Positions 1 to 8,775 of a stretch of DNA of 35,074 bases are shown in pieces. The translations under genes and the position numbers were made by a program. Numbering within the stretch: the first letter of the stretch is position 1; the number at the start of each line of letters is the position of its first letter. Origin of the DNA: Bacillota bacterium (GTDB lineage Bacteria > Sysuimicrobiota > Sysuimicrobiia > Sysuimicrobiales > Segetimicrobiaceae); NCBI GenBank assembly GCA_021324295.1, contig JAJPJJ010000021.1, positions 1-35,074 of the forward strand, in the 5' to 3' direction. The notes beneath the pieces were generated by a model that was not told where the DNA came from, did not search any database, and saw nothing but the letters and a program-made list of their open reading frames with translations.

Positions 1-2
1 AC

Positions 3-545
3 ATCCGCCGCGTCTGCTCGCACCCGCAGGCCCTCGCCCAGTGCGACGCCTACCTCCGCCGCCTCGGCGTCGAGATCACGCCCGCCTCCGATACCGCGGG
101 CAGCGCCCGGCAGATCCGCGAGCAGCTGCTCGCGGGCTGCGCGGCGGTGGCGAGCCGGCGGGCCGCGCAGATCTACCGCCTGGAGGTCCTCGCGGACGGC
201 ATCGAGACGAACCCCCACAACTACACCCGGTTCCTGGTGCTCGGCCGGTCGCCGGCCCCGCACCGGCCACCGAGCAAGACGTCGATCGTGTTCGTGGTGC
301 CGAACGAGCCGGGCACGCTCTACGCCGCCCTCGGGGCGCTCGCGACCCGCGGGATCAACCTGACGAAGCTCGAATCCCGGCCCGGGCGCCGGCGGCCGTG
401 GGACTACGTCTTCTACGTCGACGTCGACGGCCACGCCGAGGATCCGGCGCTGCGGGACGCGCTCGGGGAGCTGCGTCGCCGCACGACGTTCCTGCGCGTC
501 CTCGGCTCCTACCCGCGCTCCCCGCGCCCCTCTCCCGCCGCGTGA
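3..545 (+). CDS. pheA: Prephenate dehydratase, C-terminal part (5' end outside window)
   Basis: Converts prephenate to phenylpyruvate in phenylalanine synthesis. The reading frame is open from the window edge, so the N-terminal half of the catalytic domain is missing. Visible family motifs are SHPQALAQC near the start, then NYTRF, the TRF motif of the PDT active site. A C-terminal ACT domain follows, with GTLYAALGAL and LTKLESRP; the ESRP motif is the usual phenylalanine-binding signature, so feedback inhibition is expected. The protein ends in a short Ser/Pro/Arg-rich tail at a TGA. Whether a chorismate mutase domain lies upstream cannot be seen. Confidence 0.95.
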   Translation: MRRVCSHPQALAQCDAYLRRLGVEITPASDTAGSARQIREQLLAGCAAVASRRAAQIYRLEVLADGIETNPHNYTRFLVLGRSPAPHRPPSKTSIVFVVPNEPGTLYAALGALATRGINLTKLESRPGRRRPWDYVFYVDVDGHAEDPALRDALGELRRRTTFLRVLGSYPRSPRPSPAA

Positions 546-546
546 T

Positions 547-648
547 CCCACCCCGCCGGCGGCGCGGGGGCGCGCCCGGTGGGCGGGGCTGTGTGCTAGA
601 ATTGTCGAGGTGCCGGCGGGGCGCTTCGCATCCGCGCGCCCCCGCCGG
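547..648 (+). promoter_or_regulatory. Intergenic inverted repeats with possible extended -10 promoter
   Basis: The 169-nt gap between pheA and the C26 hydrolase holds a GC-rich inverted repeat (CCCACC at 547-552 against GGTGGG at 578-583), possibly a pheA terminator without a U-run. TAGAAT at 597-602 is preceded by TGC, giving an extended -10 pattern, but no convincing -35 is present. A second strong hairpin pairs 613-624 with 636-648 (one bulge) and would lie in the leader. The promoter call is weak, but TAGAAT is one of few AT-rich hexamers in this stretch. Confidence 0.35.
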
Positions 649-714
649 AGCCCGCGGGCGGCGCAGGACACGGGCCTCGCGGGACGGCGTGGCACTCCGG
701 GGAGGTGCAGCGCG

Positions 715-1572
715 ATGACGTCTCGTCCGAGGATCGGGATCACCGGCGCCGTTCGCTCCGAGAGCGACCGGGCCGCCCTCGAGGCCTACGCGGAGGCCGT
801 CGCGGCCGCCGGCGGCGAGCCGGCCCTGATTCTCCCGGCGGCCGGCTCCGCGCGCGACCCGCTCGAGGGGCTGGACGGCCTCGTGCTGAGCGGGGGGCGA
901 GACGTCGACCCCGCGGCGTACGGGCAGCGGGTGCAGCCGGGCATGGACGTCGACGTGGACGCCGAGCGGGACGCCCTCGAGCTGCCGATCGCCCGCGCCG
1001 CGGTCCGCCGCGACCTGCCGGTCCTCGGGATCTGCCGCGGCATCCAGGTGCTCAACGTCGCGCTCGGCGGGACGCTCTACCAGGACGTCGACGTGCAGCG
1101 CACCGGTCGCCAGGCGTGGAGCCACCAGCAGCGTCTGTCGCACCCGGCGGCCGCGCTCGACGCGGCGATCCACGCGGTCCGGATCGCGCCGGCGAGCCGG
1201 CTCCGTGCGATCGTCGGCGCGGACCGGCTCGGGGTCAACACCTTCCACCACCAGGCGGTCAAGGAGGTGGCGCCAGCTCTGGTGGCCAGCGCGTGGGCGG
1301 CCGGAGGGGGCACCGGGCCCGCGCCGCCCGGGGCGCCGGATCCGGACGAGGGCGACGGCGCGGCCGGGGCGCTGATCGAGGCGCTCGAGGCCCCGCAGCG
1401 CCGGTTCGTGATCGGCGTGCAGTGGCACCCGGAGCGGATGTGGAAGCGGGAGGAGGGGTGCAGGCGTCTGTTCGCCGCGCTGGTGCGCGTGGCCGGATCG
1501 CCTGAGGCAGAGATGCGACGGGGCGCACCGCTCGGCTGGGCCCAAAGACGGTCGCTCGGGGGGGATGCATGA
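715..1572 (+). CDS. Peptidase C26 family gamma-glutamyl hydrolase (PuuD-like class I amidotransferase fold)
   Basis: Likely a cytosolic glutamine-amidotransferase-like hydrolase that cleaves gamma-glutamyl amide bonds; PuuD acting on gamma-glutamyl-GABA is the best-known relative. The nucleophile motif GICRGIQVLN places Cys at residue 107, and GVQWHPE gives His-238 and Glu-240 of the triad. INTFHHQ-like VNTFHHQAV, also typical of C26, is present. Start ATG 715 is preferred because GGGGAGG lies 9 nt upstream; the frame stays open further upstream without similarity. A Gly/Pro/Asp-rich insertion (about residues 200-222) precedes the last catalytic segment. The stop overlaps the ATG of the next gene (ATGA), so the two are translationally coupled. 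The exact substrate is unknown. Confidence 0.88.
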   Translation: MTSRPRIGITGAVRSESDRAALEAYAEAVAAAGGEPALILPAAGSARDPLEGLDGLVLSGGRDVDPAAYGQRVQPGMDVDVDAERDALELPIARAAVRRDLPVLGICRGIQVLNVALGGTLYQDVDVQRTGRQAWSHQQRLSHPAAALDAAIHAVRIAPASRLRAIVGADRLGVNTFHHQAVKEVAPALVASAWAAGGGTGPAPPGAPDPDEGDGAAGALIEALEAPQRRFVIGVQWHPERMWKREEGCRRLFAALVRVAGSPEAEMRRGAPLGWAQRRSLGGDA

Positions 1573-2390
1573 AGGTCTTCATCTCGGCCGACATGGAGGG
1601 CACGGCAGGGGTCACGGATTGGGATCAGGTGATGCCGGACCGCCACGACTACCAGCGGTTTCGCCGGCTGATGACCGAAGAGGTCAACGCGGCGATCCTC
1701 GGCGCGCTCGAGGCCGGCGCCAAGGAGATCGTGGTGAACGACTCGCACAACACGATGCGCAACATCTTGATCGAGGAGCTGCACCCTCAGGCGCAGCTCG
1801 TCAGCGGCAGCCCGAAGCCGCACAGCATGATGCAGGGGATCGACGCCTCGTTCGACGTCGTGTTCTTCACCGGCTACCACGGCGCCGCGGGCACGCAGAA
1901 CGCGATCCTCGACCACACGTACAGCAGCGCCACGGTCCGGCAGCTCAAGCTGGGCAACCTGGTGGTCGGCGAGGCCGGGCTCAACGCCGCGCTCGCGGGG
2001 TACTTCAAGGTCCCGGTGGCGCTCGTCACCGGTGACAGCACCGCCGTCGCGCAGGCCAAGAAGCTCCTGCCGCACGTCGAGGGGGTGGCGGTGAAGGAGC
2101 CGATCGGCCGCGTGGCCGCGCGCTCGTACCAGCCCGTGGAGGCGCGCCGGCGCATCAAGGAGGGGGCGTCGCGCGCGCTCAAACGGGCGCGGGACCTCAA
2201 GCCGCTCACGCTGCCCCGCCCGGTCGCGCTCGAGATCGAGTGGATGCACACGGCGATGGCCGACCGGTGCATGCTGATTCCCGGGGTGACCCGCGTCGGC
2301 CCCCGCGCGATCGGGTACAGGGCCCGGGACGTGGAGCAGGCCTTCACCCTGGCGATGGCGTGCCTCGTGCTGGCCCGATCCACCCTGTAG
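1569..2390 (+). CDS. M55 family D-aminopeptidase (DppA-like)
   Basis: Zinc aminopeptidase of the DppA family, known for releasing D-amino acids from D-Ala-containing peptides. The N-terminus reads MKVFISADMEGTAGV. The zinc ligands of B. subtilis DppA (D8, E10, H60, H104, E133) align with D8, E10, H60 (NDSHN), H104 (GYHG) and E135 here, and the catalytic His with H116 (LDHTYS). At 273 aa it has full family length. Its ATG overlaps the stop of the C26 hydrolase, suggesting both act on related peptides, perhaps in peptidoglycan or gamma-glutamyl peptide recycling (inference). The following ligase starts 13 nt after its stop. Confidence 0.92.
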   Translation: MKVFISADMEGTAGVTDWDQVMPDRHDYQRFRRLMTEEVNAAILGALEAGAKEIVVNDSHNTMRNILIEELHPQAQLVSGSPKPHSMMQGIDASFDVVFFTGYHGAAGTQNAILDHTYSSATVRQLKLGNLVVGEAGLNAALAGYFKVPVALVTGDSTAVAQAKKLLPHVEGVAVKEPIGRVAARSYQPVEARRRIKEGASRALKRARDLKPLTLPRPVALEIEWMHTAMADRCMLIPGVTRVGPRAIGYRARDVEQAFTLAMACLVLARSTL

Positions 2391-2403
2391 ACGGGGCCGC
2401 GCC

Positions 2404-4233
2404 GTGACCGGGCGCGCCGTGGCGGCGTTCGGCCCGCTGGCCGCCCTGCTCGAGCAGATCGCCGCCACCCCCGGGACCTCCGCCAAGGTCGCGCAGCTAT
2501 CCGCCTACCTCTGCGGCCTCTCGGAGGACGACCTGCGGCGGGCGTGCACGTTCCTCGGCGGCGCGCCGTTCCCCGCCGGGGATCCGCGGCGCCTCATGGC
2601 CGGATGGGCGGCGATCGCCGATGTGGTGGCCGAGCTGACCCGGGTCTCCGCCGGGGAGTTCCGCGCCACGTACCTCCGGCACGGCGACCTCGGCGCGACG
2701 GCGGCCGACCTCCTCGAGCGGTACCCGCCCGCGGCGCCGCTGTTCCGGGACGCGCTCACGCTCGAAGGGGTCGCCGCGGCGTTCGACGCGATCGCGGCGG
2801 CCCAGGGCGCGTCCTCCCGGCGCGCCAAGCTGGCGGCGCTGCGCGCGCTGCTGCTCGACGCGACGCCGCTGGAAGCCAAGTACCTCGTCCGCATCATGAC
2901 CTCGGACATGCGGGTCGGGCTGCGGGAGGGGCTGCTGCTGCCGGCGATCGCGGCCGCGTTCGGCCGGGATCCGGCCGCGGTGCGCCGGGCCGCGCTGCTC
3001 GTGGCCGACCTGGGCGAGGTGGCCGTCCGGGCGCGCGCCGGCCGGCTCGACGACGCGGCGCTCTCCCCGGGGCGCCCCTTCCGGTTCATGCTCGCGAGCC
3101 CGGTCGCCGCGCCCGCCGAGGCGCTGGCGGAGGCCCCCGAGGTCCTCGTGGAGGACAAGTACGACGGCATCCGCGTCCAGGCGCACGTGACGCCGGACCG
3201 GCTCGTGCTGTTCTCGCGCACGCTCGACGACGTGACCCCGGCGTTTCCCGAGCTGGCCTCCCTGCGCCGCGCGGGCCACACCTGCATCCTCGACGGCGAG
3301 GTCGTGGCCTGGCGGGACGGCCGGCCGCTGGGGTTCTCGCGCCTCCAGCAGCGCCTGCAGCGCCGCGACCCCGCGCCGCTGCTGCGCGAGATCCCCGTCG
3401 TGCTCATCGTCTTCGACATCGTTCACCTCGACGGCAGAGATCTGCTCGCGCAGCCGCTCGCCGAGCGGCGGGCCCGCCTCGGCGAGATCGCGTGGGGCGG
3501 GAGCGTGCGCCCGAGCGCGGCGGGGATCGCGCGGACCCCGGAGGAGCTGCTGGCCCGGTTCGCCGCCGCGCGGGCGGCGGGGCACGAGGGGATCGTGATG
3601 AAAAGACCGGACGCGCCCTACGAGCCCGGCCGGCGCGGCCGGTGGTGGTTCAAGTGGAAGCCCGGGGTGGGGACGCTCGACGTGGTCGTCGTCGCCGCCG
3701 AGTACGGCCACGGCAAGCGCGCCGGCGTGCTGTCGGACTACACGTTCGCCGTGCGCGCCGGGGATCGCCTCGCGACGATCGGCAAGGCCTACTCCGGGCT
3801 GACCGACGCGGAGCTGGCCCGCCTCAGCGCGTGGTTCCACGCGCACACGGTGCAGGACCTCGGGGCGGTGCGCCGCGTCGAGCCGCGGATCGTGCTCGAG
3901 GTCGCGTTCGATGCGATCACCGTGAGCGACCGGCACGACTCCGGCTTCGCGCTGCGCTTCCCGCGCATCGTCCGGATCCGGGACGATAAGCCGCCGGCCG
4001 AGATCGACACCCTGGAGGAGGTGCGGGCGCTCCACGCTCGGCTCGCGCGCCGGGCCCGCGGGTCGCGCGCCGGGGAGACGTCCGCCTGGAGCGCGCCGGC
4101 GGCTCCGCCGGTCGATGGCGTCGCCCCGGCGGCGGATGTCGAGGACGTCGGGCCGCCCTCCGCGGACGCGCCGCGCGGTGCGCTGCCCGGCCGCGCGGGC
4201 GGGCCGGGAAAGGAGCCGCGTTCCGACCCGTAG
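2404..4233 (+). CDS. ATP-dependent DNA ligase (archaeal LigI-like)
   Basis: Seals nicks in duplex DNA using ATP. The first ~200 residues look like the DNA-binding domain of archaeal/eukaryotic-type ligases. Motif I is EDKYDGIR with adenylated Lys-252; [17 protein letters not shown] and WFKWKPG represent later nucleotidyltransferase motifs. The C-terminal OB-fold segment carries [13 protein letters not shown]. The last ~60 residues are an Ala/Pro/Gly-rich tail without recognisable fold. Start is GTG 2404, 13 nt after the M55 stop; no strong Shine-Dalgarno is visible. Bacteria usually replicate with NAD-dependent LigA, so this is probably an accessory repair ligase. No Ku or polymerase/nuclease LigD domain is adjacent. 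Confidence 0.93.
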   Translation: MTGRAVAAFGPLAALLEQIAATPGTSAKVAQLSAYLCGLSEDDLRRACTFLGGAPFPAGDPRRLMAGWAAIADVVAELTRVSAGEFRATYLRHGDLGATAADLLERYPPAAPLFRDALTLEGVAAAFDAIAAAQGASSRRAKLAALRALLLDATPLEAKYLVRIMTSDMRVGLREGLLLPAIAAAFGRDPAAVRRAALLVADLGEVAVRARAGRLDDAALSPGRPFRFMLASPVAAPAEALAEAPEVLVEDKYDGIRVQAHVTPDRLVLFSRTLDDVTPAFPELASLRRAGHTCILDGEVVAWRDGRPLGFSRLQQRLQRRDPAPLLREIPVVLIVFDIVHLDGRDLLAQPLAERRARLGEIAWGGSVRPSAAGIARTPEELLARFAAARAAGHEGIVMKRPDAPYEPGRRGRWWFKWKPGVGTLDVVVVAAEYGHGKRAGVLSDYTFAVRAGDRLATIGKAYSGLTDAELARLSAWFHAHTVQDLGAVRRVEPRIVLEVAFDAITVSDRHDSGFALRFPRIVRIRDDKPPAEIDTLEEVRALHARLARRARGSRAGETSAWSAPAAPPVDGVAPAADVEDVGPPSADAPRGALPGRAGGPGKEPRSDP

Positions 4234-4244
4234 AACAGCACGGC

Positions 4245-5594
4245 ATGGTGCGGGGGATGCGCGTCCACGTCGCCGGCGCGCTCGCGGCGGCGGCGCTCCT
4301 GGCCGCGCCGGCGGTCGGGAGGACGGTGGCCCGGGCGGCGGCGCCGCCCGCGGCGGGGACCGTCGTGGACGTGGTGCAGCTCCACGGGATCATCGGGCCG
4401 GCGACCGCCCGGTATGTCCTGCGCGGCATCCGCGAAGCCGAGCAGACACACGCCGAGGCGCTCCTGATCGAGCTCGACACCCCCGGCGGCCTCCTCGCGT
4501 CGATGGACGCGATCACCCACGCGATGCTCAACGCGTCGGTTCCCACGGTCGTTTACGTCTGGCCGAGCGGCGCGCGCGCCGCGTCGGCGGGCGTGTTCGT
4601 GACCTACGCCGCGAACCTCGCCGCGATGGCGCCGGCGACGCACCTCGGCGCCGCGCACCCGGTGGGGCTGGCGCCGGGGGGCGGCGCGGGCGGCGAGGAC
4701 AAGACGATGATGACGAAGGTGACGAACGACGCGGTGGCGGAGATCCGCAGCTTCGCCGCCCGCCGCGGCCGGAACCCGGACTGGGCGGAGCAGGCCGTGC
4801 GGCAGAGCGTCTCGATCACGGAGCAGCAGGCGCTCGCGCTCCACGTCATCGACCTGATCGCCGACAGCCCGGGCGAGCTGCTGGCGCGGATCGACGGGCG
4901 GGAGGCGCGCACGGCCGCGGGCGCCCACCGGTTGCGGACCCGCGACGCGCGGATCGTCGAGATCCCGATGGATCTCACGGAGCGATTCCTCCTCGCGCTG
5001 AGCGACCCGAACGTCGGCTTCATCCTGATGACGATGGCGATCTACGGCATCATCTTCGAGCTCTCGAACCCGGGCGCCGTGTTCCCCGGCGTGATCGGCG
5101 GGCTGGCGTTGATCCTCGCGCTGGCGTCGTTCGCGGTCGTCGAGGTCAACGTCGCGGGGCTGTTGCTCATCGCGTTCTCCCTCCTGCTCTTCATCGCGGA
5201 CATCAAGGTGCCGAGCCACGGCATCCTCACCGCCGGCGGCATCGCGGCGTTCGTCCTGGGCGCGTTGCTGCTCACGGAGCGGCAGGCCCCGTTCCTGCGC
5301 ATCTCGCTGATCCTGATCATGACGATGGCGGCCCTCACCGCGGCGTTCTTCGCCTTCGCCGTGGGCGCCGGGATCCGGGCGCAGGCGCGCAAGGTCCAGA
5401 CCGGCCGGGAGGGGCTCGTCGGGGCGATCGGCGTGGCGCGCAGCGAGCTCGCGCCCAGCGGCACCGTGTTCGTGCAGGGGGAGCTGTGGAGCGCGCACAG
5501 CGAGAACGGGACGATCCCGGCGGGCGCGCGGGTTCGGGTGACGCGCGTCGAGGGGCTGCGCCTGGGCGTGCGGCGAGAGGAGGGGTCGAGATGA
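4245..5594 (+). CDS. nfeD: NfeD-family membrane serine protease (ClpP-class)
   Basis: Membrane-bound serine protease of the NfeD1b/PH1510 type, whose archaeal homologue cleaves the C-terminus of its partner stomatin. An N-terminal signal segment (about residues 5-32) leads into a ClpP-like domain with DTPGG and ARAASAGVF. The catalytic Ser is residue 114, and Lys-153 or Lys-158 is the likely general base. About five hydrophobic segments fill residues 255-382, followed by a C-terminal NfeD OB-like domain. ATG 4245 and ATG 4257 are both possible starts; neither has a clear ribosome-binding site. Its stop overlaps the slipin ATG, the usual NfeD-slipin pairing. Confidence 0.93.
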   Translation: MVRGMRVHVAGALAAAALLAAPAVGRTVARAAAPPAAGTVVDVVQLHGIIGPATARYVLRGIREAEQTHAEALLIELDTPGGLLASMDAITHAMLNASVPTVVYVWPSGARAASAGVFVTYAANLAAMAPATHLGAAHPVGLAPGGGAGGEDKTMMTKVTNDAVAEIRSFAARRGRNPDWAEQAVRQSVSITEQQALALHVIDLIADSPGELLARIDGREARTAAGAHRLRTRDARIVEIPMDLTERFLLALSDPNVGFILMTMAIYGIIFELSNPGAVFPGVIGGLALILALASFAVVEVNVAGLLLIAFSLLLFIADIKVPSHGILTAGGIAAFVLGALLLTERQAPFLRISLILIMTMAALTAAFFAFAVGAGIRAQARKVQTGREGLVGAIGVARSELAPSGTVFVQGELWSAHSENGTIPAGARVRVTRVEGLRLGVRREEGSR

Positions 5595-6367
5595 CGGCAC
5601 TCTGGGGTCCCGCCGCGGTCGCGATCATCATCGTGCTCATCTCGCTGCTGTCCTCCGTGGTCAAGATCGCGCGGGAGTACGAGCGAGGGATCGTGTTCCG
5701 GCTGGGACGGCTGCTGCGGGCCAAGGGCCCCGGCGTGATCTTCCTCATCCCGATCGTGGACCGGATGCAGAAGATCGACCTGCGGGTCGTCACGCTCGAT
5801 ATCCCGCGCCAGGAGATGATGACCCGCGATAACGTGCCGGTTACGGTGGACGCGGTCGTGTACTTCCGCGTCGTGAACCCCGAGGACGCGGTGGTGAAGG
5901 TCGAGAACTTCTCCCGCGCCACGTACCTGCTCGCGCAGACGACGTTGCGCAGCGTGCTCGGGCAGCACGAGCTCGACGAGCTCCTCAGCCAGCGCGACAA
6001 GATCAACCAGCAGCTCCAGCGCGTGATCGACGAGGCGACCGAGCCGTGGGGGATCAAGGTGACGCTCGTGGAGGTGCGCGACGTGATCCTCCCGGAGAGC
6101 ATGAAGCGCGCGATGGCGCGGCAGGCCGAGGTCGAGCGGGAGCGCCGCGCGAAGATCATCAACGCCGAGGGCGAGTTCCAGGCCGCGGAGCGCCTGGTGC
6201 AGGCGGCGGCGAAGATCTCGACCCAGCCGGTCGCGCTGCAGCTTCGGTACCTGCAGGCGCTCACCGAGGTGGCGAGCGAACAGAACTCGACGACGATCTT
6301 CCCGGTGCCGATCGATCTGCTGACGCCCTTCCTCCGCCGTGCCACGGAGAACCACGGCGGGAGCTAG
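5591..6367 (+). CDS. Slipin / stomatin-like SPFH protein
   Basis: Membrane scaffold of the stomatin/slipin family, expected to oligomerise at the inner face of the membrane and to be the partner or substrate of the adjoining NfeD protease. One N-terminal hydrophobic segment (about residues 6-24) is followed by the band-7 domain ([41 protein letters not shown]) and a charged helical region ([19 protein letters not shown]) predicted to form a coiled coil. The 258-aa length is normal. A purine-rich GAGAGGAGGGG precedes ATG 5591. Its last codons run into a dispersed repeat that begins at the stop. Confidence 0.95.
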   Translation: MTALWGPAAVAIIIVLISLLSSVVKIAREYERGIVFRLGRLLRAKGPGVIFLIPIVDRMQKIDLRVVTLDIPRQEMMTRDNVPVTVDAVVYFRVVNPEDAVVKVENFSRATYLLAQTTLRSVLGQHELDELLSQRDKINQQLQRVIDEATEPWGIKVTLVEVRDVILPESMKRAMARQAEVERERRAKIINAEGEFQAAERLVQAAAKISTQPVALQLRYLQALTEVASEQNSTTIFPVPIDLLTPFLRRATENHGGS

Positions 6368-6535
6368 TGCGGCGTCGCGCATTGTCGACGGGGGACGCGG
6401 CGGGCCCGCCCCGCGCGCCCTCCCGGGGCTCCCGCGCGATTCGCTGGGGTGACGGCGTTCCGCGACCGGAGGCGCGGGGCACCCCCGCGGCCGATCCGTC
6501 TCGCTGCGCCCCTCGGGCTTCGAAGATCGTGCACG
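6361..6535 (+). repeat. Dispersed repeat, copy A (after slipin)
   Basis: About 175 nt that align with 30820-31019. Both start with GAGCTAGTGC, where TAG is the stop of the preceding gene, share a first ~75 nt that is nearly identical, and share later blocks GCGATTCGCTGGGG, CCCCGCGGCCG, TCCGTCTCGC and a final TGCACG. Copy A lacks ~20 nt present in copy B before GCGATTCGC. It contains GGCGGGCCCGCC, a 12-nt palindrome. No reading frame is conserved between copies. The other 197 nt up to tsaE (6536-6732) hold nothing recognised beyond GC-rich inverted repeats. Confidence 0.8.
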
Positions 6536-6732
6536 CTAGCATCGCAGGAGATCCGTGCCGGGTCGCGGGAGGCGTGGGCTCCGTCCTTCGCGCCCGGTCG
6601 GGGTAGAGCTTGCACCCGGTGGCCGAGAGGGACCGAAGACCGCGTCGGCTGGGAGCGGGGGCAGGCCCCGTCCCCGGCCCGACCCATCGGTAGGCCGGCG
6701 AGGCGACGCCGTGGCCCGCGAGGGGTCCTGTG

Positions 6733-7254
6733 ATGCCTCCTGAAACCGCACCGGTCCGCATCCGCACGCGTTCGCCGGAGGAGACCCGAGGTGTCGGCGA
6801 GGCGCTCGGCCGCGTGCTGCGGCGCGCCGGCCCGGGGACGGTCGTGGCGCTGGTCGGGCCGCTCGGGGCCGGGAAGACCTGCCTGGTGCAGGGGCTCGCG
6901 CGCGGCCTCGGGGTCTCCGGCTACGTCCGCAGCCCCACCTTCACCCTCGTGCACGAGCACGCGGGCCCCGTGCCCCTCTATCACGTGGACCTGTACCGCC
7001 TCAGGCCCGCGGAGGCGGATGCGCTCGGCCTCGACGAGCTCGTGGACGGCCCCGGCGTCACCGCGATCGAGTGGGCCGAGCACGCGGAGGGGCCCGGCGA
7101 GGGCGGACGCCCGGCGCCGCTCCCGGCCGAGCACCTGCGCGTGGAGCTCGCGTTCGCGGACGGCGACACCGAGCGCGTCCTGACCCTGCACCCCCGCGGC
7201 GCGCGGTACCGCCGGATCGTCGAGGAGGTGGCGGCGTGCGTGTCCTCGCGCTAG
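6733..7254 (+). CDS. tsaE: tRNA threonylcarbamoyladenosine biosynthesis ATPase TsaE
   Basis: P-loop ATPase that works with TsaB and TsaD in transferring threonylcarbamoyl to A37 of ANN-decoding tRNAs. Walker A is GPLGAGKT (about residues 42-49), followed by the family motifs SPTFTLVHEH, YHVDLYRL and IEWAEH. ATG 6733 is chosen because AGGGG ends 7 nt upstream; a GTG at 6730 is in frame directly before it. The 173-aa protein is slightly longer than typical. It begins a cluster tsaE-tsaB-rimI-tsaD and its 3' end overlaps tsaB by 19 nt. Confidence 0.95.
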   Translation: MPPETAPVRIRTRSPEETRGVGEALGRVLRRAGPGTVVALVGPLGAGKTCLVQGLARGLGVSGYVRSPTFTLVHEHAGPVPLYHVDLYRLRPAEADALGLDELVDGPGVTAIEWAEHAEGPGEGGRPAPLPAEHLRVELAFADGDTERVLTLHPRGARYRRIVEEVAACVSSR

Positions 7255-7955
7255 AGACCGCCACCCCGCTCGCGAGCGTCGCGCTCGTGGACGGCTCGGG
7301 CGTGCTCGGCGAGGCCACGCTGCGGGCGCCGATGCGGCACCTCAAGTGGCTGCTGCCCGCCGTCGACGAGATGCTGCGCGGCCTCGGCCTGGGGCCGGAG
7401 AGCGTCGACGCCGTGGCGGTGAGCCGGGGTCCCGGCGGCTTCACCGGGCTGCGCATCGGGATCGCGACCGCCTGCGCCTGGGCGCGGGCTCGGGGCGTGC
7501 CGCTGCTCGGCGTGGGCACCCTCGAGGCGCTCGCGGCGGCCGCGGGCACCGAGGGCTTGGTCCTGCCCGTCCTCGACGCGCACCGCGGCGAGGTGGCGGC
7601 CGGCCTGTACCGGGGCGTGACGGACGGCGCCCCGGCGTGCCTGCTGCCGCCGGTCGTGGCCCCCCCGGCGGCGGTGGCGGCCGAGGCGGCCCGCGTGCTC
7701 GGGGCCGGGGCGGCCGGGGCGGCCGGACCGGTGCTCGTCCTCGGAGACGGCCTCGTGCGCCACGGCGCGGTGCTCGCCGCGGCGCTCGGAGGCCGCGCGC
7801 GCGCCGGCGGCCCGCACCTGCACCCGCGCGGGGCGGTCGTGGGGCTGCTCGCCCGGCCGCGCCTCCTCCGCGGCGAGCACGATGAGCCTGCCGGGCTGCT
7901 CCCGCTCTACGGCAGGCGGCCGGCCCTGCGGCCCTGGCAGGAAACGCCGGGGTGA
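7236..7955 (+). CDS. tsaB: tRNA threonylcarbamoyladenosine biosynthesis protein TsaB
   Basis: Non-catalytic ASKHA-fold partner that dimerises with TsaD in the t6A complex. It starts VRVLALETATPLASVAL and carries SRGPGGFTGLRIG, the hallmark of the family. GTG 7236 is chosen because GAGGAGGTG lies just upstream inside tsaE; the start overlaps the last 19 nt of tsaE. The C-terminal half is Ala/Gly/Pro-rich and poorly conserved, as usual for TsaB. Length is 239 aa. Confidence 0.94.
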   Translation: MRVLALETATPLASVALVDGSGVLGEATLRAPMRHLKWLLPAVDEMLRGLGLGPESVDAVAVSRGPGGFTGLRIGIATACAWARARGVPLLGVGTLEALAAAAGTEGLVLPVLDAHRGEVAAGLYRGVTDGAPACLLPPVVAPPAAVAAEAARVLGAGAAGAAGPVLVLGDGLVRHGAVLAAALGGRARAGGPHLHPRGAVVGLLARPRLLRGEHDEPAGLLPLYGRRPALRPWQETPG

Positions 7956-8024
7956 GGGGGAAGACGGCCTGGGAGGGTCTCCGGCGGGCGGGGAAACACC
8001 CTCTTGGAGGATGGCCCGGGGGTC

Positions 8025-8075
8025 CTGGGCATTCGCGGCGCGAATTCCCAGGGTGGGCTAAAAAGAGCCACCCCG
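8025..8075 (+). promoter_or_regulatory. Two adjacent RNA hairpins in the tsaB-rimI gap
   Basis: CTGGGCATTCGC (8025-8036) pairs with GCGAATTCCCAG (8040-8051), a 12-bp stem with one mismatch and a 3-nt GGC loop. Directly after it GGTGGGCT pairs imperfectly with AGCCACC around AAAAAG. No T-run follows, so this is not a classic intrinsic terminator. It could slow transcription, stabilise mRNA or mask the rimI start, which lacks a strong Shine-Dalgarno. The function is unknown. Confidence 0.45.
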
Positions 8076-8094
8076 CCCGCGGGTGTGCGGCGCC

Positions 8095-8622
8095 ATGGTC
8101 ATCACGCACGAGGTCACGATCTCGCCGATGCGCCTGGAGGATATCGGCCGCGTGCTGCAGATCGAGGAGGCCTCGTTCCCGACGCCGTGGCCGCACGACG
8201 CGTACGCGCACGAGCTACGCGAGAACCGCCTCGCCTGCTACCTCGTGGCGCGCGCCATGCGGCAGGTCATCGGCTATACGGGCATGTGGGTGATCCTCGA
8301 TGAAGCGCACGTGACGACGCTCGCGGTCGACCCGGAGTACCGGCGGCAGCGGGTGGGCGAGCGCCTCCTCGTCGCGCTCCTGGAGGAGGCGATGCGGCGG
8401 GGCGCCCGATGGGTCACGCTGGAGGTGCGCAAGTCGAACACCCCGGCGCAGCGGCTGTACCGGAAGTACGGGTTCAAGGACATCGGCATCCGGAAGGGCT
8501 ACTACAGCGACAATCACGAGGACGCGATCGTGATGTGGACGGGGAACATCTACGAGCCCGCCTTCCAGGAGCGGTTCGCGCGGAACCGCGCAGACCTGGA
8601 GCTGCCTCCGCCGGCCTCGTAG
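8095..8622 (+). CDS. rimI: Ribosomal-protein-alanine N-acetyltransferase RimI-like (GNAT)
   Basis: GNAT acetyltransferase expected to acetylate the N-terminus of ribosomal protein S18 or other proteins. It shows IEEASFPTPWP near the N-terminus, the acetyl-CoA loop VDPEYRRQRVGERLL, and the end motif LEVRKSNTPAQRLYRKYGF, followed by GIRKGYYSDNHEDAIVMW, all typical of RimI. ATG 8095 gives 175 aa; a GTG at 8083 in the same frame is an alternative, and neither has a clear ribosome-binding site. Its place between tsaB and tsaD is a common bacterial arrangement. Confidence 0.93.
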   Translation: MVITHEVTISPMRLEDIGRVLQIEEASFPTPWPHDAYAHELRENRLACYLVARAMRQVIGYTGMWVILDEAHVTTLAVDPEYRRQRVGERLLVALLEEAMRRGARWVTLEVRKSNTPAQRLYRKYGFKDIGIRKGYYSDNHEDAIVMWTGNIYEPAFQERFARNRADLELPPPAS

Positions 8623-8775
8623 GGCCGCGCCGGCGGAACCCGGTCCAGGGCAGCCGCGCCACGCTGGAGGAATCGCGTCGCCTGGACGCGGCGGGCAGAC
8701 CCCGTTCCCCCACTCGGCCGGGTTGAGAACAGGCCACGCCAAGGGCGCGCCAGCGGGCGGAGCGTAGGAGCGGCG

